26,836 bases of DNA from JBMHDN01 sp049889355 (GTDB lineage: Bacteria; Pseudomonadota; Alphaproteobacteria; Puniceispirillales; Puniceispirillaceae): NCBI GenBank assembly GCA_049889355.1, contig JBMHDN010000019.1, positions 1 through 26,836 on the forward strand. The letters are read 5' to 3'. A program made the translations under genes and the position numbers. How positions within the stretch are numbered: position 1 is the first letter of the stretch; the number at the start of each line of letters is the position of its first letter. Shown here in pieces: positions 24,401 through 26,836 of the stretch. The notes under the pieces are model-generated. The model worked only from the letters and a program-made list of their open reading frames with translations, was not told the DNA's origin and searched no databases.

Positions 24401-24404
24401 TAGG

Positions 24405-25559
24405 ATGGTATACCAGAGAGTTGCACATTTTCTGTGGTTAAAGGGCGATACGTATTACTTTAACAGGCGTGTGCCTAAGGATATGCAGGGGCATTACAAA
24501 GCTTCTCGTATCATTATTTGTTTGAAGACATCTAGAAAAGACACAGCACTTAGGTCTGCTAAGTCCATTGCTCAAAGGTTAGAGGACTACTGGTTATCTT
24601 TGAGGTTAAGTAAGTTAGACATACCAGCACTGCATCTCCTTAGGGACAAGCCTTTAATACCCTCTCAATCGTCCTGTGAGACTCTCTCAGAGGCCTTAGA
24701 GTTGTATTTAAGGCTCAAGGGCGTTGGTAAAGGCAAGACCTTCCACAGAGGAGCAGAGAGGAATATCCAATCTGTCATTGAATTGCTAGGAGACAGGCCA
24801 TTAGATGAGTACTCGTCTTCTGATGCTGCAACCTATCGTGATTACCTTCTAAAGAAAGGCCTCACTACTAACTCAGTTAAGAGGAACTTTGCTTACATCA
24901 GGTCTATTATCAATCTGTGTATTCAAGAACATGGTTTAGACTGTAAAAACGCTTTCTCACGTGTGTATCTACCTGAGCTTGACGACAGCAAAAAGCGTAA
25001 GCCTATTCCTTTAGAGAATATCAGACAGATACAGAAAGACTGTATAGAAGCTGATGATGAAGCTAGATGGTTAGTAGCCCTTATATCAGATACTGGTATG
25101 AGGTTGTCTGAAGCTGCTGGATTACACATAGATGATATTAAGCTAGAGGATGAAGTTCCTCACATAGACCTTAAGCCTCATGCATGGAGAGGATTAAAGA
25201 CAAAAGGCAGTCAAAGGCAGATACCATTAGTAGGTGCATCTCTGTGGGCTGCTCAAAGGATAAAAGAAACTAATACTGATAGTTCTTATGCCTTCCCAAG
25301 GTACACATCAGCTAAAGGCACTAACGCTAACTCAGCATCAGCAGCTATTAACAAGTGGCTTAAGCCAAGAGTTCCACAGGGATGCGTCATACACTCCTTT
25401 AGGCATTCCCTCAGAGACCGCCTGAGGTCGATACAATGTCCATCAGATATGATTGATCAGATGGGTGGATGGGCTACTGCTGGTGTAGGGGAGCGTTATG
25501 GTGAGGGTTATTGCATGAAGGTAAAGAAAAAGTGGCTTGTGGCCATAATACAATCCTAA
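24405..25559 (+). CDS. Tyrosine recombinase/integrase
   Basis: The 384-residue protein starts with a domain like DUF6538 (FLWLKGDTYYFNRRVPKD, residues about 9-26), followed by a SAM-like core-binding domain (about 95-190) and the catalytic domain. Catalytic residues are visible: Arg233 (TGMRLSEA), a Lys in LKTKGSQRQIPL, His330 and Arg333 (HSFRH), Trp in place of the second His (MGGWA), and nucleophile Tyr365 (ERYGEGY). All are present, so the enzyme should be active. The ATG is only 4 bp beyond the repeat arm, with a short TTAGG before it. Position and orientation next to the tRNA are those of an island integrase. Confidence 0.95.
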   Translation: MVYQRVAHFLWLKGDTYYFNRRVPKDMQGHYKASRIIICLKTSRKDTALRSAKSIAQRLEDYWLSLRLSKLDIPALHLLRDKPLIPSQSSCETLSEALELYLRLKGVGKGKTFHRGAERNIQSVIELLGDRPLDEYSSSDAATYRDYLLKKGLTTNSVKRNFAYIRSIINLCIQEHGLDCKNAFSRVYLPELDDSKKRKPIPLENIRQIQKDCIEADDEARWLVALISDTGMRLSEAAGLHIDDIKLEDEVPHIDLKPHAWRGLKTKGSQRQIPLVGASLWAAQRIKETNTDSSYAFPRYTSAKGTNANSASAAINKWLKPRVPQGCVIHSFRHSLRDRLRSIQCPSDMIDQMGGWATAGVGERYGEGYCMKVKKKWLVAIIQS

Positions 25560-25598
25560 ACAAATAAACATCGTTTTATCCGTACCTATGATGAGTAA

Positions 25599-25910
25599 CT
25601 AAAAAATGTTTCCTAACATCGAACCAACCACACCCATGCCAACCATTGAGACTGGTAAATGCCACCATGTGGGCTCATCACTTTGCATACTGAATATTGC
25701 ACAGAACAGCCAATAAGACGGCAAAGAGCCAAACGCAGCACACACACTTATTAGCAGCATTCCAAGAGGATTGTTTGAGAAAGCACCAGATACTAAACTT
25801 GCCACTATTACAATAGCGGCACTCGCCAGCATTCCCTTTGCATAACCATTGATTTCAGCCTTATCTCTATTTCTCTTTTTTTCCCTCAAGTATTCGTTAA
25901 AATCATTCAT
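25599..25910 (-). CDS. Small membrane protein, unrecognised (distal gene of three)
   Basis: I do not recognise this 103-residue protein. A charged, soluble N-terminus (NDFNEYLREKKRNRDKAE, residues 2-19) precedes three hydrophobic stretches (about 26-45, 48-73 and 86-103), with WW in the loop before the last one. It is likely an inner-membrane protein with a cytoplasmic N-terminus. It is last in a - strand set of three and converges on the recombinase gene, leaving 39 bp between the stops. No clear Shine-Dalgarno is visible. Function unknown. Confidence 0.7.
   Translation of the reverse strand: MNDFNEYLREKKRNRDKAEINGYAKGMLASAAIVIVASLVSGAFSNNPLGMLLISVCAAFGSLPSYWLFCAIFSMQSDEPTWWHLPVSMVGMGVVGSMLGNIF
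25601..25619 (-). terminator. Possible weak terminator at the end of the membrane-gene set
   Basis: Read on the - strand, ATGTT (25619-25615) pairs with AACAT (25610-25606) around a 4-nt loop, followed by TTTTT overlapping the stop codon. The stem is short and AT-rich, so termination would be weak. It would separate this set from the convergent recombinase gene. Confidence 0.35.
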
Positions 25911-25933
25911 TTGAAGTTACTCTACAATTTGAA

Positions 25934-26335
25934 TTAATTTTTTCTGAAATGATAAAATACTAAGTAAGTACAAGCCATTATTGTCGCAATATGCCCAACC
26001 AGAGATGCAAGCAACACGTTTACATATACTTGGTTAGCAGCGTCATTTTGAAAAACAAACAGTAAAGCAAGCCCTGCTCTGACAATCGATATTAACCCAA
26101 TAAAAGATGCAAATATTTTAGTGAAATAACGAAGTATTAATTTGTCAGTTAGCTGACTTTCTTTGTTTAATTTGTAGGCTAGGTAAAGAGCAGCAATTGC
26201 TAAGCAGGCGAAAATAATTAAACCAGCTGGTGCTAGAGGACTGATACTTCTTGGATAAGATAAATAGGCTGCAGCTTTCATGCCTGAGTTTAAACAATAA
26301 TAAAGTAAAACTAACCTAGAAAAAATTAACATCAA
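25934..26335 (-). CDS. Small polytopic membrane protein, unrecognised (middle gene of three)
   Basis: This protein of 132-133 residues has about four hydrophobic segments (roughly 1-15, 34-54, 67-93 and 105-128) joined by short loops, one basic and acidic (KLNKESQLTDKLILR). No family was recognised. It can start at TTG 26335 or at the ATG three bases later (26332); GAGG lies about 7-10 nt upstream, inside the gap after the preceding gene. It follows the upstream gene after 14 bp and precedes the next by 23 bp, so the three probably form one transcript. Confidence 0.65.
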   Translation of the reverse strand: MMLIFSRLVLLYYCLNSGMKAAAYLSYPRSISPLAPAGLIIFACLAIAALYLAYKLNKESQLTDKLILRYFTKIFASFIGLISIVRAGLALLFVFQNDAANQVYVNVLLASLVGHIATIMACTYLVFYHFRKN

Positions 26336-26349
26336 TCTACATCCTCATT

Positions 26350-26664
26350 TTAATGTTGGGTTTTTAGCTTTCTGGCAACAAACAAGAGGGCAGCAGCAAC
26401 TGTAAATAATACAAGACTAGGAATCCATAATCCGTCTGATGCACCAGCGGCCTTCCAGTAATCTTCTACACAGTAGCCTAGAGGGTCTGCGTATTGAGAG
26501 TAATTTCCTGAGGTTATCTCTGTATTACACTCCTTGATTATCTGCTCTTCTGAAGGAGATGGTAATGAATATAGATATGCAAAGAATATAGAGATAATAG
26601 CTACTACAGAAGAGAGTATGTAGATTAGGTAACGCAGAGCATTTAATAGAAACCTAAACACCAC
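26350..26664 (-). CDS. Small two-span membrane protein, unrecognised (first gene of three)
   Basis: The 104-residue protein has a hydrophobic N-terminal segment (about 6-32), a polar central domain with two cysteines (ECNTE and GYCVEDYW) and a second hydrophobic segment (about 80-96) ending in RKLKTQH. The middle part is probably periplasmic, with the cysteines able to form a disulfide. It starts with GTG at 26664, which lies within the last two bases of the right repeat arm; the AGGG ribosome-binding sequence is inside the arm. No family was recognised. Confidence 0.68.
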   Translation of the reverse strand: MVFRFLLNALRYLIYILSSVVAIISIFFAYLYSLPSPSEEQIIKECNTEITSGNYSQYADPLGYCVEDYWKAAGASDGLWIPSLVLFTVAAALLFVARKLKTQH

Positions 26665-26762
26665 AATCCACCCTCGCGCAGTTCATAAGAATGCTCAAGG
26701 ATTCAATAGGATAGCCCTAAGATGTCTAAGATGTTTAACAAGGAAATGGTGCGGCTGAGAAG
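26663..26762 (-). repeat. Right arm of the ~100-bp inverted repeat
   Basis: On the - strand this arm reads like 24300-24400: 16 bp identical to the tRNA-Leu 3' end (26762-26747), then 84 bp of shared leader up to the start codon of the first membrane-protein gene. There is no tRNA body beyond it; the flank at 26763-26836 does not resemble the tRNA T arm or anticodon region. The arm differs from the left by four substitutions and one deleted base, so it is an aged repeat rather than an exact copy. Confidence 0.95.
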
Positions 26763-26836
26763 CCGTCATCGCCTTGCTAAGGCATCAATCCTAAGTGACC
26801 TTAAGCAATATCAATATGTTAGAGAATCTTGAACAT
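26763..26836. other. Right flank beyond the inverted repeat
   Basis: These 74 bp run to the window end and hold no gene that I can support. A 5-bp hairpin, GCCTT/AAGGC, is at 26771-26783. The sequence does not read as chromosomal DNA following a tRNA, nor as a recognisable gene start, so whether the host chromosome or more of the mobile element continues here cannot be told. Confidence 0.5.

Larger units (their letters stand above)
24300..26762. mobile_element. Inverted-repeat-bounded tyrosine-recombinase cassette at tRNA-Leu
   Basis: The 2.46-kb segment between and including the two inverted arms contains a tyrosine recombinase reading inward from the left and three small membrane-protein genes reading inward from the right. 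It is visibly more AT-rich than its neighbours and favours AGG, AGA, TTA and CTA codons that are scarce in the ribosomal and metabolic genes. tRNA targeting plus a recombinase marks it as acquired DNA. Inverted rather than direct flanking repeats are unusual: it may be an invertible segment, the left end of a larger island extending past the window, or the meeting point of two related elements. Confidence 0.6.

Noticed and set aside
24316..24404. Dedicated promoter for the recombinase within the left arm
   Set aside because: TTGTTA and TTGAAT occur but no -10 box lies at a suitable distance; none was good enough to list.
24300..26762. Insertion sequence with terminal inverted repeats
   Set aside because: The encoded enzyme is a tyrosine recombinase with no DDE transposase, the arms are about 100 bp and contain a tRNA 3' end, and no target-site duplication was seen outside the arms.
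26747..26836. Second tRNA-Leu gene on the - strand at the right arm
   Set aside because: Only the last 16 nt match. The sequence beyond has no T arm, anticodon stem or acceptor 5' half, so it is a fragment, not a gene.

Overview
The window is a bacterial chromosome segment, most likely from an alphaproteobacterium. The evidence is gene content and order: tuf runs into a fused S10-spc-alpha ribosomal locus with adk between secY and rpsM, and an ATP12-type F1-ATPase assembly chaperone and an RluA-family synthase/HAD/ATP12 cluster follow. The moderate base composition and the style of the proteins would fit a marine lineage such as SAR116, but that is a guess from general resemblance.

Positions 1-14321 hold the core translation block, all on the + strand: the 3' end of tuf, then rpsJ through rplO, secY, adk, rpsM, rpsK, rpoA and rplQ, closed by a strong intrinsic terminator at 14288-14321. 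Hairpins sit before rpsJ, rplO, secY and rpoA. A consensus-perfect sigma-70-type promoter overlaps the adk stop codon and probably drives rpsM-rpsK-rpoA-rplQ. rpmJ, which follows secY in many bacteria, is not here.

Positions 14366-23349 hold a second, tightly packed + strand series with many overlapping starts and stops: rarA, an RNase H-fold-like predicted nuclease (DUF429-like), crcB (fluoride channel), an RluC/RluD-type pseudouridine synthase, a HAD phosphatase, an ATP12 chaperone, both subunits of propionyl-CoA carboxylase (pccB, pccA) and a small HEPN-like protein. lipB (octanoyltransferase) is convergent on the - strand and overlaps that last gene by 4 bp.

From 24227 the character changes. 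A tRNA-Leu(GAG) gene is followed by a visibly AT-rich, foreign-looking insert: a tyrosine recombinase on the + strand, then three short unrecognised membrane-protein genes on the - strand. The striking feature is an inverted repeat of about 100 bp (24300-24400 and 26663-26762, about 95% identical). It contains the last 16 nt of the tRNA gene plus about 85 bp of downstream sequence, and it brackets exactly the recombinase and the membrane genes. Ordinary tRNA-targeted islands are flanked by direct, not inverted, att repeats. Because the tRNA-derived 16 nt are identical in both arms, inversion of this 2.5-kb segment would leave the tRNA intact while exchanging which genes (recombinase or membrane operon) lie directly downstream of it. 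This is the part of the window most likely to be a new system; its mobility and function are inferred, not shown.
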